Below, in pieces: positions 7,272 through 16,200 of a stretch of 64,000 nucleotides of DNA. How positions within the stretch are numbered: position 1 is the stretch's first letter; every line of letters begins with the position of its first letter. Both the position numbers and the translations under genes were made by a program. The DNA is from CAZVYN01 sp964631125 (lineage in GTDB: Bacteria > Eisenbacteria > RBG-16-71-46 > CAIMUX01): contig CAZVYN010000008.1 of the NCBI GenBank assembly GCA_964631125.1, positions 17,009 to 81,008 of the forward strand. The letters are read 5' to 3'. The notes under the pieces were generated by a model, which was given only the letters and a program-made list of their open reading frames with translations, was not told the DNA's origin and searched no databases.

Positions 7272-8540
7272 ATGAGCTATCCCGCCTTGTCGAAGATGTC
7301 CGCCGGAATCGTCGGCTCCGAGATCTTGAAGATCGCCGCCCAGATCCGCGCGAGGATCGCGCAGGGCGAGAAGGTCACGAACCTGACCGTGGGTGACTTC
7401 CGTCCCGATCTGTTTCCGATCCCCGTGAACCTGAAGAACCTGATCACCGCGGCGCTGGAGAGTGGCGAGACCAACTATCCGCCCTCCGAAGGGATCCTCG
7501 ACCTGCGCAAGGCGATCGGAGATTTCTACCGCGAACGGCTCGGCCTCGACTATCCGGTTTCGTCGATCATCGTGGCCGGGGGCGTGCGGCCGACGATCTA
7601 TTGCGCCTATCGCACGCTCCTCGATCCGGGCGACACGCTGGTCTATCCGGCGCCATCGTGGAACAACAATCACTACGCCTGGCTCTGCGGAGCGCGCGGG
7701 GTGGCGGTCGTGGCGCACGCCGAGAATCACTTCCTGCCGACCGCGGATGAACTCCGCCCGCACCTGGCGGGGGCGCGCGTGCTCACGCTGAACACGCCGC
7801 TCAATCCGGCCGGCACCGCGTTCAGCGCCGATCAGCTCGAGCGCATCGTCAAGTTGATCCTGGATGAGAACACGGCGCGCGCGCGTGACGGTCGCCCGCC
7901 GCTCATGCTGCTCTATGACCATGTCTATTGGATGCTCACCTTCGGCGGCGTCAAGCACATCACTCCGCTGCACATCGATCCGCGGATGCGCGAGTACACG
8001 GTCTTCACCGACGGGATCTCGAAGTCGTTCGCGGCGACCGGGCTGCGCGTCGGCTGGTGCATCGGACCGGAGTCGATCATGGGCCAGTTCAGCTCACTGC
8101 TGGGACATGTCGGCGCGTGGGCGCCGCGCGCCGAGCAGGTCGCGACGGTCAAGTTCCTGCAAGACGGCGCGTCGATCGATCGCTTCCTCGTCGGGTTCCT
8201 GAGCGCGCTCGACGATCGCCTGACGCGCCTGCACGCCGGGTTCACCGCGCTGAAGCGCGACGGCTATCCGGTCGACTCGATCGCCCCCGAGGGCGCGATC
8301 TATCTGTCGGCTCGCTTCGATCTCGTCGGTCGCCGGGTGGGAGACCGCACGCTGCAGACCAACGAAGAGATCCGCACCTTCCTGTTGGAGAAGGCCGCGG
8401 TCGCGATCGTGCCGTTCCAGGCGTTCGGCCTACTGGAAGACACGGGCTGGTTCCGCCTCAGCGTCGGCGCCCTTTCGATGGAAGAGATCGAAACGCTGTT
8501 TCCCGCGTTGCGCCAGGCGCTCGACCTGGTCTCGAAGTAG
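7272..8540 (+). CDS. Class I/II PLP-dependent aminotransferase
   Basis: A 422-residue fold-type I aminotransferase. Conserved features are N178 in LTLNTPLNPAG, D216 and Y219 in LLYDHVYW, the PLP-binding K251 in TDGISKSFAATGLRVGW, and R259. It belongs to the aspartate/aromatic group in overall layout; the exact substrate is not determinable. The open frame extends far upstream, but the ATG at 7272 gives the family's usual N-terminus and follows AGAGGA; everything before it is antisense to the glycosyltransferase. The antiporter gene follows after 24 bp on the same strand. Confidence 0.93.
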   Translation: MSYPALSKMSAGIVGSEILKIAAQIRARIAQGEKVTNLTVGDFRPDLFPIPVNLKNLITAALESGETNYPPSEGILDLRKAIGDFYRERLGLDYPVSSIIVAGGVRPTIYCAYRTLLDPGDTLVYPAPSWNNNHYAWLCGARGVAVVAHAENHFLPTADELRPHLAGARVLTLNTPLNPAGTAFSADQLERIVKLILDENTARARDGRPPLMLLYDHVYWMLTFGGVKHITPLHIDPRMREYTVFTDGISKSFAATGLRVGWCIGPESIMGQFSSLLGHVGAWAPRAEQVATVKFLQDGASIDRFLVGFLSALDDRLTRLHAGFTALKRDGYPVDSIAPEGAIYLSARFDLVGRRVGDRTLQTNEEIRTFLLEKAAVAIVPFQAFGLLEDTGWFRLSVGALSMEEIETLFPALRQALDLVSK

Positions 8541-8564
8541 CCGCAGACCGGAACTCAGCCCGCG

Positions 8565-10205
8565 ATGACCGAGACGTTCCACCCGGCGCACTTCGCGCAC
8601 CTGCTCCTCCTGATCGGCGTTGTCATCGTCGTCGCCGCGTCTGTTTCGGGTCTGCTCGAGCGATGGTCCATGCCGCCGGTCGCGGTTTTCCTCGCGCTGG
8701 GCGCGGCGCTCGGCCCGCTCGGCCTCGGACTGGCGGCGTTCGGCCTGGAGTCGCCGGCGCTCGGTGCGGTCGCGACCCTCTCGCTCATCCTCGTGCTCTT
8801 CACCGACGCGGTCTCGCTCGATTTCCGTGCGCTCCGCGCGCACATCGGGATCGCACTGCTCGTGTTGGGGCCGGGCACGCTCGTCACCGCCGCGATCATC
8901 GCCGCCGCGTCGGTCTGGTTGCTCGATCTCTCTCTCGCCCAGGCGGCGATTCTCGGAGCGGCTCTGGCTTCGACCGATCCGGTGATGGTGCGAGGGCTGC
9001 TTCGTCGGTCCGGCGTTCCCGATTCCGCCAAGACCGCGCTGGGAGTGGAGAGCGGACTGAATGACGTGGTCTTGCTCCCGATCGTCCTCGTCGCGACCGC
9101 GATGCTGGTGAAGGGGAGTGGACTGGAGTTCAGCGAGACAGCCAGGGTGGTCGGAGAAGTGCTGATCCTGGGCCCGCTGGCCGGGGTCGGCGTCGGCTTC
9201 CTGGCCGTGCGACTGCTGGAACAGATGCGCAATCGATTCGGGATGCGCCGTGACTACGAGTCACTCTACGTGCTCGGCGTCTCTTTCACCGCCTACGCCT
9301 TGGCCGAGTCGATGCACGCGAGCGGCTTCATGGCGGCGTTTGCGGCCGGACTCACCGTCGCGCTCGTCGGCGTCGAACTCTGCGACTGTTTCCACGACTA
9401 CGGCGAGGCGACCGCCGAGGCCTTCCTGCTCTTCGCCTTCGTCGCCATCGGAGGCAGCGTCATCTGGTCGGGACTCGACGTGATCAGCGCGAACGCGCTC
9501 CTCTTCGCCTTCATCGCGCTCTTCGCCCGCAGCGTCGTGCTTGCCGTCGCTCTCTCCGGCTCCGAAATGGACGCCCACGGACGACGCATGACCGTCTGGT
9601 TCGGTCCCAAGGGGCTGAGCAGCCTCTTGCTCGTACTCCTGCCGATCTTCGCGGGGGCGGACGCCGCACTCGAGCTCTTCCCGATCTGCGCGCTGGTGGT
9701 GCTGCTCTCGGTCGTCGTGCACGGAGGCATGCCGTGGTTCCTGGCGCCGCATCAAGCGAAGGACCAACGCAACGCGCCGCGAAACGCCCGTGGCTCGGTT
9801 TCGCCCGAGGCGCGGCATGACACGCGCGCCGAGACGCGCAGTGACCCGCCCCTGGTGGCGAACCGCGTGCTCATCACCTTCGACGAGGTGCAGCGCCTGC
9901 GCGACGCCGGTCACTCGGTCACGATCCTCGACTCACGGACTCCAGGCAGTTTCGCCGAGAGCGACCGACGTGCGACGGGCGCGGTTCGCCTCCCGCCCGA
10001 CGAAGCGGTCGAGAGCGCCGCGCGACTCGCGTTGCCGCGCAGCGATTGGCTCGTCGCCTTCTGCGCCTGAAGCAACGAAGCAACAAGCGCCCGTGTGGCG
10101 CGAGATCTACAACAAGCAGGATGGAAGAACGCGAGGGCCCTCGTCGGGGGATGGGCGCAGTGGCAAGAGGCGGAGTGGCCGACCGAACTCGAGTCGGACG
10201 GTTAG
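8565..10205 (+). CDS. CPA1 cation/proton antiporter fused to a rhodanese domain; probable selenoprotein (UGA at 10068-10070)
   Basis: Residues 1-400 form a multi-spanning CPA1 antiporter, with the ion-site motifs T137-D138-P139 and E162-S-x-x-N166-D167. Residues about 435-546 form a rhodanese domain (ILDSRTPGSF, then the active-site loop). The frame meets TGA at 10068-10070 directly after V-A-F-C500-A, then continues SNEATSARVARDL, GW-KNARALVGGW, QEAEWP to TAG at 10203-10205. This is a complete rhodanese C-terminus. Family members have C-x-C-P-N-E here, so UGA replaces the second Cys (Sec502). A SECIS-like hairpin lies at 10087-10101. The protein likely exchanges monovalent cations for protons, with a redox or sulfur-handling domain on the cytoplasmic side. 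If UGA is read as stop, the product loses the catalytic loop and the last third of the rhodanese domain. Confidence 0.85.
10087..10101 (+). promoter_or_regulatory. Candidate bacterial SECIS hairpin
   Basis: A perfect 5-bp stem (GCGCC / GGCGC) closes a CGUGU loop. The stem begins 16 nt, and the apical loop 21 nt, after the in-frame UGA. Published bacterial SECIS models ask for an apical loop about 16-37 nt after UGA with a G among its first bases; here G is the second loop base and U follows. The element lies within coding sequence, as expected for bacterial Sec insertion by SelB. Confidence 0.7.
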
Positions 10206-10246
10206 AACTCCGCCCGCCCCGCGCTCCGCTGGTACTCTCGCCCCCC

Positions 10247-11077
10247 ATGCACCCGACCCTGCCGGCCCTCTCCGAAACCCTCCTGTGGACTCTGCACAAC
10301 CGAGCCCATGAATCGCTGCGCGAAGGTGGCGCGCTGCGCGACCCCAACGCGGTTCGCATCTATCAGGCGATCCGGTACGACTTCACGCGCCATTTCGGGC
10401 CACCCGACGGCTCCCACGCCCGCCGCTCTGGCGCCTTCGATCGCATCGTCGGAGCGTGGATCGAACGGAATCCCGACGGCGTCGTCATCGCATTGGGAGA
10501 CGGGCTGGAGACGCAGAATTGGCGGTTGGACAACGGGCGCATTCGTTGGATCTCGGTCGACCTACCGGAGGCAATGGCGCTGAGGGAATCGTTTCTCCCA
10601 GCAACCGAGCGGTTTCGGAACGTGGTGGGGGATGTGCGGAATCTCGAGTGGAAGCCCGTGGTAGACAGCGCGGGGCGCCGCGCCATCTTCATTACTGCGG
10701 CGGGTTTGTTGATGTACTTGGAGCCCGAATCCGTCCGCCACCTGCTCGCCGAACTCGCAACGCGCTTCGCGCCTTGCGAGCTACTGTTCGACGTCATCCC
10801 TCGCTGGTTCTCGCGCCTGACACTGCTGGGACTCCATAAGACCCCTCACTACAAGCTTCCCCCGATGCCCTTCGGCCTCGACCGCGACGAGATCCAGCCA
10901 GCGGTGCTCTCGATCCAACCGAAATTCACGCGCGTTTCGATCACGCCGTTCCCGCTCTTCGATCGGCGGTGGGCTTGGCTCCAGCAAGTCGCGCTCTCGA
11001 TCCCCGGCTTGCGCACGCGCGGCCCGAATCTCGTGCACGTCCAGATCGACGGCATCGAAAGGAGCCGCTCCGCGTGA
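10247..11077 (+). CDS. LCM-type (leucine carboxyl methyltransferase family) class I methyltransferase
   Basis: A 276-residue protein resembling the bacterial LCM/PPM1/TcmP family of SAM-dependent O-methyltransferases. Seen are the arginine-rich N-terminal R-x-Y-D region (YQAIRYDFTRHFG), a SAM-binding strand (GVVIALGDGLETQNWRL), acidic VDLPEAM and the post-motif AAGLLMYLEPESVRHLL. The substrate is unknown; relatives modify polyketides or small acids. The ATG at 10247 gives a normal N-terminus but has no ribosome site, so the start is less sure. The stop overlaps the GTG of the alcohol dehydrogenase (GTGA), indicating coupled translation and perhaps a shared pathway. Confidence 0.85.
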   Translation: MHPTLPALSETLLWTLHNRAHESLREGGALRDPNAVRIYQAIRYDFTRHFGPPDGSHARRSGAFDRIVGAWIERNPDGVVIALGDGLETQNWRLDNGRIRWISVDLPEAMALRESFLPATERFRNVVGDVRNLEWKPVVDSAGRRAIFITAAGLLMYLEPESVRHLLAELATRFAPCELLFDVIPRWFSRLTLLGLHKTPHYKLPPMPFGLDRDEIQPAVLSIQPKFTRVSITPFPLFDRRWAWLQQVALSIPGLRTRGPNLVHVQIDGIERSRSA

Positions 11078-12129
11078 AGGCGCTCACCTACCACGCTCCG
11101 CAGTCGATCCACTTCGAGGACGTCCCCGACCCGAAGCTCCTCGCCTCGGGCGACGCCATCGTGCAGGTGGAAGTGGCCGCGGTCTGCGGCTCGGATCTCC
11201 ACGTCTATCACGGGCGCGAGGCCGGTCTCGATCCGGGCACAGTGATGGGACACGAGTTCCTCGGCCGCGTGGTGGAATGCGGTTCGGAGGTGCGCGCGAT
11301 CCGGCGGGGCGATCGCGTGGTCGCGCCGTTCACGGCGAACTGCGGGGCTTGTTACTTCTGTTCGACCGGCCTGACCGCGCGATGCACGCAGAGTCAACTC
11401 TTCGGATGGGTGCAGGGCGGCGTCGGACTGCAAGGGGGACAGGCGGAGTTCGTGCGAGTCCCCTTGGCGGACTCCACGCTGATGAAAGCGCCGGACGATC
11501 TCCCGTCGCAGCTCGCGCTCCTCCTCGCGGATGTCCTTCCGACCGGATATCACTGCGCCAAGTCGGCCGAGGTGAAGCCGGGCGGTGTCTACGCCGTGGT
11601 CGGTTGCGGTCCGGTCGGGTTGATGGCGGTCGCCGGCGCGAGCGCGCTGATGGGCGGCCATCCTTCGAAGCTGTTCGCGATCGACACCGTGCCCGAACGG
11701 CTCGCGCTGGCCGGACAGCTCGGCGCGACCCCGATCGACGTCGGCAAAGCCGACGCGCGCGCCGTGCTCCTGGCAGCGACCGAGGGCCGCGGCGCCGACG
11801 GCGTGATGGAGGCGGTGGGGAGCGCCCAGGCCGGGCGTCTCGCGTTCGAACTCGTGCGGGCCGGCGGCGTCCTTTCGGTGGTCGGCGTGCACCACGAATC
11901 GCACGCGCCGTTCTCGCCCGGCGAGGCCTACGACAAGAACCTCACGTTCCGCATCGGACGCTGTCCCGCGCGCGGTCTCTTGGACGAGGTCCTGCCGATC
12001 GCCCGCGCTCAGTCGGATCGATTGGCCCGAGTCTTCACCCATCACCTTCCGCTCAGCGCCGGTCCCGACGCCTATCGGATGTTCGACCAGCGCCGCGACG
12101 GCTGCATCAAGGTCGTCCTCCGGCCCTGA
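11074..12129 (+). CDS. Zinc-dependent alcohol dehydrogenase (MDR family)
   Basis: A 351-residue medium-chain dehydrogenase. The catalytic zinc site is C38 (VCGSDLH) with H60-E61 (MGHEFLG). The structural zinc site is C90, C93, C96 and C104. The NAD(P) fold shows VVGCGPVGLMAV and D in AIDTVPERLALA, the latter favouring NAD. The GTG start overlaps the methyltransferase stop and AAAGGAG lies upstream. It resembles threonine/glutathione-independent formaldehyde-type dehydrogenases broadly, but the substrate cannot be assigned. A leader with a -10-like TATATT (12170-12175) separates it from the next gene. Confidence 0.92.
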   Translation: MKALTYHAPQSIHFEDVPDPKLLASGDAIVQVEVAAVCGSDLHVYHGREAGLDPGTVMGHEFLGRVVECGSEVRAIRRGDRVVAPFTANCGACYFCSTGLTARCTQSQLFGWVQGGVGLQGGQAEFVRVPLADSTLMKAPDDLPSQLALLLADVLPTGYHCAKSAEVKPGGVYAVVGCGPVGLMAVAGASALMGGHPSKLFAIDTVPERLALAGQLGATPIDVGKADARAVLLAATEGRGADGVMEAVGSAQAGRLAFELVRAGGVLSVVGVHHESHAPFSPGEAYDKNLTFRIGRCPARGLLDEVLPIARAQSDRLARVFTHHLPLSAGPDAYRMFDQRRDGCIKVVLRP

Positions 12130-12212
12130 CTTCCGAAGGAAGAAGGATCTCTCGGGCCGGATCTGCGTTTATATTCCTCACGTCCGCCGGGCGCGGCGGG
12201 CCCCAAGGCCTC

Positions 12213-12240
12213 CCGCGGCTTCCACGGGTGGAAGCCGCCC
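12213..12240 (+). promoter_or_regulatory. Leader hairpin upstream of the Lys-rich small protein
   Basis: A perfect 11-bp inverted repeat (GCGGCTTCCAC / GTGGAAGCCGC) with a minimal loop, 34 bp upstream of the small ORF. A -10-like TATATT sits at 12170-12175 with no good -35. The hairpin should form in the 5' leader of the transcript. Whether it protects, attenuates or binds a factor is unknown. Confidence 0.5.
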
Positions 12241-12271
12241 GTACGACTCTCCATCCGAAGGAGCGTGAATC

Positions 12272-12370
12272 ATGGCCAAGAGTCTCGAGACCAAGAAAGA
12301 AACGAAGAAGAAGCCGACCAAGAGCCTCAAGGAGAAGAGGGCTGACAAGAAGGCGAAGAAGGACAAGTAG
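12272..12370 (+). CDS. Lys-rich small basic protein (32 aa)
   Basis: A short ORF with GAAGGAG eight bases before ATG, ending in TAG just before two strong hairpins, so it forms a complete small transcription unit. The product is nearly half lysine, with K-K and K-E-K runs (KKETKKKPTKS, KEKRADKKAKKDK), no hydrophobic core and no Cys. It is probably disordered and nucleic-acid or ribosome binding by charge. I know of no named family; similar Lys-rich microproteins occur in several phyla. It is not found by ordinary length cut-offs. Confidence 0.7.
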   Translation: MAKSLETKKETKKKPTKSLKEKRADKKAKKDK

Positions 12371-12371
12371 T

Positions 12372-12395
12372 CGATCCGCGCAGCAGCGCGGATCG
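12372..12395 (+). terminator. Hairpin after the Lys-rich ORF
   Basis: A perfect 10-bp stem (CGATCCGCGC / GCGCGGATCG) with an AGCA loop, starting 1 bp past the small ORF stop. There is no T-run directly after it, so it may stabilise the mRNA end or act with the next hairpin. Confidence 0.6.
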
Positions 12396-12402
12396 ATCAG
12401 TT

Positions 12403-12436
12403 CGAGACCCCGGAGGGCAAGAACCCTGGGGTCTCG
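12403..12436 (+). terminator. Terminator-like hairpin
   Basis: A long stem: CGAGACCCC pairs with GGGGTCTCG and inner AGGG pairs with CCCT around a CAAGAA loop, with a two-base bulge. It is followed by CTGTTA. It lies 32 bp after the Lys-rich ORF and 68 bp before the LysM gene. Likely an intrinsic terminator with a poor U-tract. Confidence 0.65.
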
Positions 12437-12503
12437 CTGTTACCGCCCCTCAACCTGCGAAGCGAATCACCTCGTCACTCTCTTCCACCGAAGGACCTTC
12501 GCC

Positions 12504-12791
12504 ATGGCAGACCCCAAGGATCCCAAGAAGCCGCGTCCGGATTTCTCCGACGTGCAGTCCGGAAGTTCATCAACCGCCCGCCCCGCGCCGCTCCCGCCCT
12601 CCGCGCCGCTACCGCCGCCCGCGGCCGAACGCACGTACACCGTCGTCGCCGGTGACAACCTGTCGAAGATCTCGAAGAAGTTCTACGGAGAGTCGAAGCG
12701 TTGGCGGCGGATCTTCGATGCCAACAAGGACACCATCGAGAACCCGGATCTCATCTATCCCGGGCAGGTGTTGAAGATCCCCAACGACTGA
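12504..12791 (+). CDS. LysM domain protein
   Basis: A 95-residue protein. Residues 1-42 are a Pro/Ser/Lys-rich, probably disordered region. Residues about 44-93 are one LysM domain (TYTVVAGDNLSKISKKFYG, ending LIYPGQVLKIP). The spacing matches YgaU/phage-tail-type LysM proteins, which bind peptidoglycan or pack in other complexes. No signal peptide is present, so it may be cytoplasmic or exported another way. AAGGA precedes the ATG. The lipoprotein gene follows after 16 bp on the same strand. Confidence 0.9.
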   Translation: MADPKDPKKPRPDFSDVQSGSSSTARPAPLPPSAPLPPPAAERTYTVVAGDNLSKISKKFYGESKRWRRIFDANKDTIENPDLIYPGQVLKIPND

Positions 12792-12807
12792 GAGAGGAGA
12801 GACCCCC

Positions 12808-13272
12808 ATGAGATTCACACCCAGGAGTTCCGAAGTGGCTGTTTCTTTGTTGGCGGTGCTGTGCGCTGCCGCCGTGCTCGCGCTACCCGCCTGCGGGAAG
12901 AAAGACTCGAAGAACCCGCCCGCCGCGCAAACCCCGGCGGTGACGGCGCCCCGGGTCGTGGGCATCGAGTTGGGCAATGAACTGAAGAGCGACAATCGCG
13001 TGGCCGAGGCGATGTCGACGTTCGCCGTGAACGACGTGATCTACGTGGCGGTCATGACGGAGGGCAACTCGCCGTCGGCAGCCGTCACGGCCCGTTGGAC
13101 CTACGGGGACGGGCAACCGGTCAACGAGACGACGCGGACGGTCGTGTTGAGCGGACCGGCCACGACGGAGTTCCACATCTCCAAGCCGGGCGGATGGCCC
13201 ACCGGCGCCTACAAGGTCGAGATCTTGCTGAACGGAGCGTCGATGCGGACGGCGCAGTTCGAGGTGAGATAG
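12808..13272 (+). CDS. Lipoprotein of unknown function
   Basis: A 154-residue precursor with a typical lipoprotein signal: charged start, hydrophobic core and lipobox L-P-A-C with C29. The mature part has a Pro/Ala linker and a beta-rich domain (FAVNDVIYVAVMTEG, RWTYGDGQPVNETTRTVVL, YKVEILLNGASM) resembling Ig-like folds. GAGGAGA lies before the ATG. It probably shares a transcript with the LysM gene, suggesting an envelope role. Confidence 0.85.
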   Translation: MRFTPRSSEVAVSLLAVLCAAAVLALPACGKKDSKNPPAAQTPAVTAPRVVGIELGNELKSDNRVAEAMSTFAVNDVIYVAVMTEGNSPSAAVTARWTYGDGQPVNETTRTVVLSGPATTEFHISKPGGWPTGAYKVEILLNGASMRTAQFEVR

Positions 13273-13284
13273 ACTTTCGGTCCC

Positions 13285-16200
13285 ATGTCGCCCCTCCAGA
13301 GCTTCCATCCGACGGTTCGCGAATGGTTCGCGCGCGAGCTCGGCGAACCGACTCGACCGCAGGCAGAGGGGTGGACGCAAATCCGAGCGGGGCGGCACAC
13401 GCTGATCGCCGCCCCGACCGGCACCGGCAAGACGCTGGCGGCCTTCCTCTGCGCAGTCGACGAACTCCTGCAACGGGGTGAGGCGCTCGCCGATGAGACG
13501 AGCGTCTTGTACGTCTCGCCGCTCCGCGCGTTGTCGAACGACGTGCAGAAGAATCTGGCGGAGCCGCTCGCGGCGTTCCATGCGCTCGATCCCTCGTTGC
13601 CGGAAGTGCGCGTGTTGGTGCGGACCGGCGACACGCCGAACAAGGAACGCACGGCGATGCGGAAGCGCGCGCCGCACGTGCTCGTGACGACGCCGGAGTC
13701 GCTCTATGTCCTGCTCACTTCGGCGAGCGGGCGCGCCATGCTCCGAACGGTGCGCACGGTGATCGTCGATGAGATCCATGCCCTCGCGCGCGACAAGCGC
13801 GGCTCTCATTTGGCGCTCTCGCTCGAACGATTGAGCGAACTCTGTCTCAGACACACGGGCCGCGAAGTGCAGCGGATCGGACTCTCCGCCACGCAGAAAC
13901 CGATCGAAGACGTGGCGAGGCTGCTGGCTGGCGAGGGCCGGGACTGCGCACTGGTCGACGCCGGGCATCTGCGGTCGATCGATGTCGATATCGTCGTGCC
14001 CGACACTCCGCTCTCGGCGGTCTGCACGCATGAGCAGTGGCGCGAGCTGTACGCGAAGATGTCCGCCTTGATCCGCTCCCATCGCGTCACGCTCGTCTTC
14101 GTCAACACGCGGAAGCTGGCCGAGCGGCTGACCGCGCGGCTGACCGAGGAGCTGGGGGCAGGGCAGGTCTCCTGTCACCACGGGAGCCTGTCGAGGGAGA
14201 CGCGCCTGGCGGCCGAGGAGCGTCTGAAGCGAGGCGAACTGCGAGCGCTGGTCGCGACGGCGTCGCTCGAACTGGGCATCGATATCGGAGATGTCGATCT
14301 CGTCGTGCAGGTTGGCTCGTCGCGCACGATCGCGACGTTTCTCCAGCGCGTCGGGCGCGCGGGGCATGGCGTGCACCGCACTCCGAAAGGCCGACTGTTC
14401 GCGCTCACCCTCGATGAAGCGGTGGAGGCGGTCGCGGTCCTCTCCGCCGTGAGGCGCGGGCTGCTCGACCGGACTCCGCAGGCGCCGGGCGCGCTCGATA
14501 TCCTTGCACAGCAGATCGTGGCCGAGTGTTCGGCGACCGAAGAGTCGGCGGCGTGGAGAGAAGACCAGCTCTTCGCCTGCTTCCGGCGGGCGTTTCCCTA
14601 TCGCGATGCGCCGCGCGAGGATTTCGACGCGCTGCTGACGCTGCACTCGACCGGCCGCAATGCGCTGCTGCACCGCGATGCCGTGGGCGGACGGGTGCTC
14701 GCGACCAAGCGCGCGCGGATCCCGGCGCTGACCAGCGGAGGCGCGATTCCCGACAACGCCGACTATCGCGTGGTGAGCGAACCCGGGGGCACGTTCATCG
14801 GGACGTTGAACGAGGACTTCGCGATCGAGTCGAACGTGCATGACATCTTCCAGCTCGGCAATGCCTCGTGGCGCGTGCTCGGGATCGAACCGGGGACAGT
14901 GCGCGTCGCCGACGCCCAGGGTGCGCCGCCCAACCTGCCGTTCTGGCTGGGCGAGGCGCCCGCGCGAAGTCTGGAACTGTCGGCGGAAGTCAGCCGCGTG
15001 CGCGAGGAGTGCACCGGCGCCGCGTGGGTCACCACCGAAACCGGTGTCGGCCGCGAGGTGGCCGAGCAGGTCGCCGAGTATCTGGAGACCGGTCGCGCCG
15101 GGCTCGGCGCGATGCCGAGCATCCGCCGCATCGTGGTCGAACGATTCTTCGACGAGTCTGGCGGCATGCAGCTCGTGATCCATGCGCCCTTCGGCAGCCG
15201 CATCACGAAGGCGTTCGGTCTGGCGCTGCGCAAGAGAGTCTGTCGGAGCTTCGGCTTCGAGCTGCAGGCGGCGGCCGACGAACAGTCGATCGTGCTCTCG
15301 CTCGGCCTGCAACACAGCTTCGCGCTCGACGAGGTCTTCGAGTGGCTGCGCAGTACGACCGCCAAGGATGTCCTCGTGCAAGCGATACTGGCGGCGCCGA
15401 TGTTCACCACGCGGTGGCGCTGGAACGTCGGCCGATCGCTCATGCTGCCGCGGACTCGGGGCGGCAAGCGCGTCGCGCCGCAACTGCTCAGGATGAAGGC
15501 CGAAGATCTGCTCGTGCAGGCGTTCCCGCAAGTCGTCGCCTGCGGCGAGACGCTGCCGCCCGGCGATATCGAGCCGCCCATGGACCATCCGATCGTGAAG
15601 CAGACGATCGAGGACTGCCTGCACGAGGCGCTCGACGTCGACGGGCTGCTCGAGGTGCTGCGCGGGCTGGAGGACGGCAGCATCGAGCGACACGCGGTCG
15701 ATACGACGGAGCCGTCGGTCTTCGCGCACGGCATTCTCTCGGCCCAGGTCTACAGCTTCCTCGATGACGCGCCGCTGGAGGAGCGCCGCACTCAGGCGGT
15801 GCGGACGCGACGCGTGCTCGGCGCCGGCGACGCGGATGAGATCGGTGTGCTCGATGTTGACGCGATCGACCGGGTGCGCGAAGAGGCCTGGCCCAAGCCG
15901 GAAAGCGCCGAAGAGGTCCACGAGGCATTGCTCTGGATGGGATTCGTCACCGACGAGGAGGCGCTCGCGTGGCGCGTTTGGCTGGACGAACTGGCCGAGG
16001 CGCGACGCGTGGTGAGAGTGGACGGCGCTCGCGGACATCGCTGGTACGCGGTCGAAGCGCCGCGGAGCGGCAGGGAAGTACTACGCGGGCGGCTGGAGGC
16101 GCTCGGCCCGGTGAGCGCGGACGACCCACTCATCGTCGAGTTTGCGAACGAAGTCTTGGAGCTGGAGCAGGAAGGCGCGGTGTTGCGCGCCCGCTTCCCT

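Noticed and set aside
10068..10070. Genome-wide recoding of UGA as an amino acid
   Set aside because: Many clear genes in the window end in TGA at the right place (for example 1754, 8822-region overlaps ATGA at 2617, 48821 and 55430), so UGA is normally a stop.
12883..16038. Very long open frame (over 1000 codons) on the minus strand opposite the helicase gene
   Set aside because: It is the antisense shadow of lhr, produced by GC-rich third positions. The product has no recognisable domains and is His/Arg-rich.
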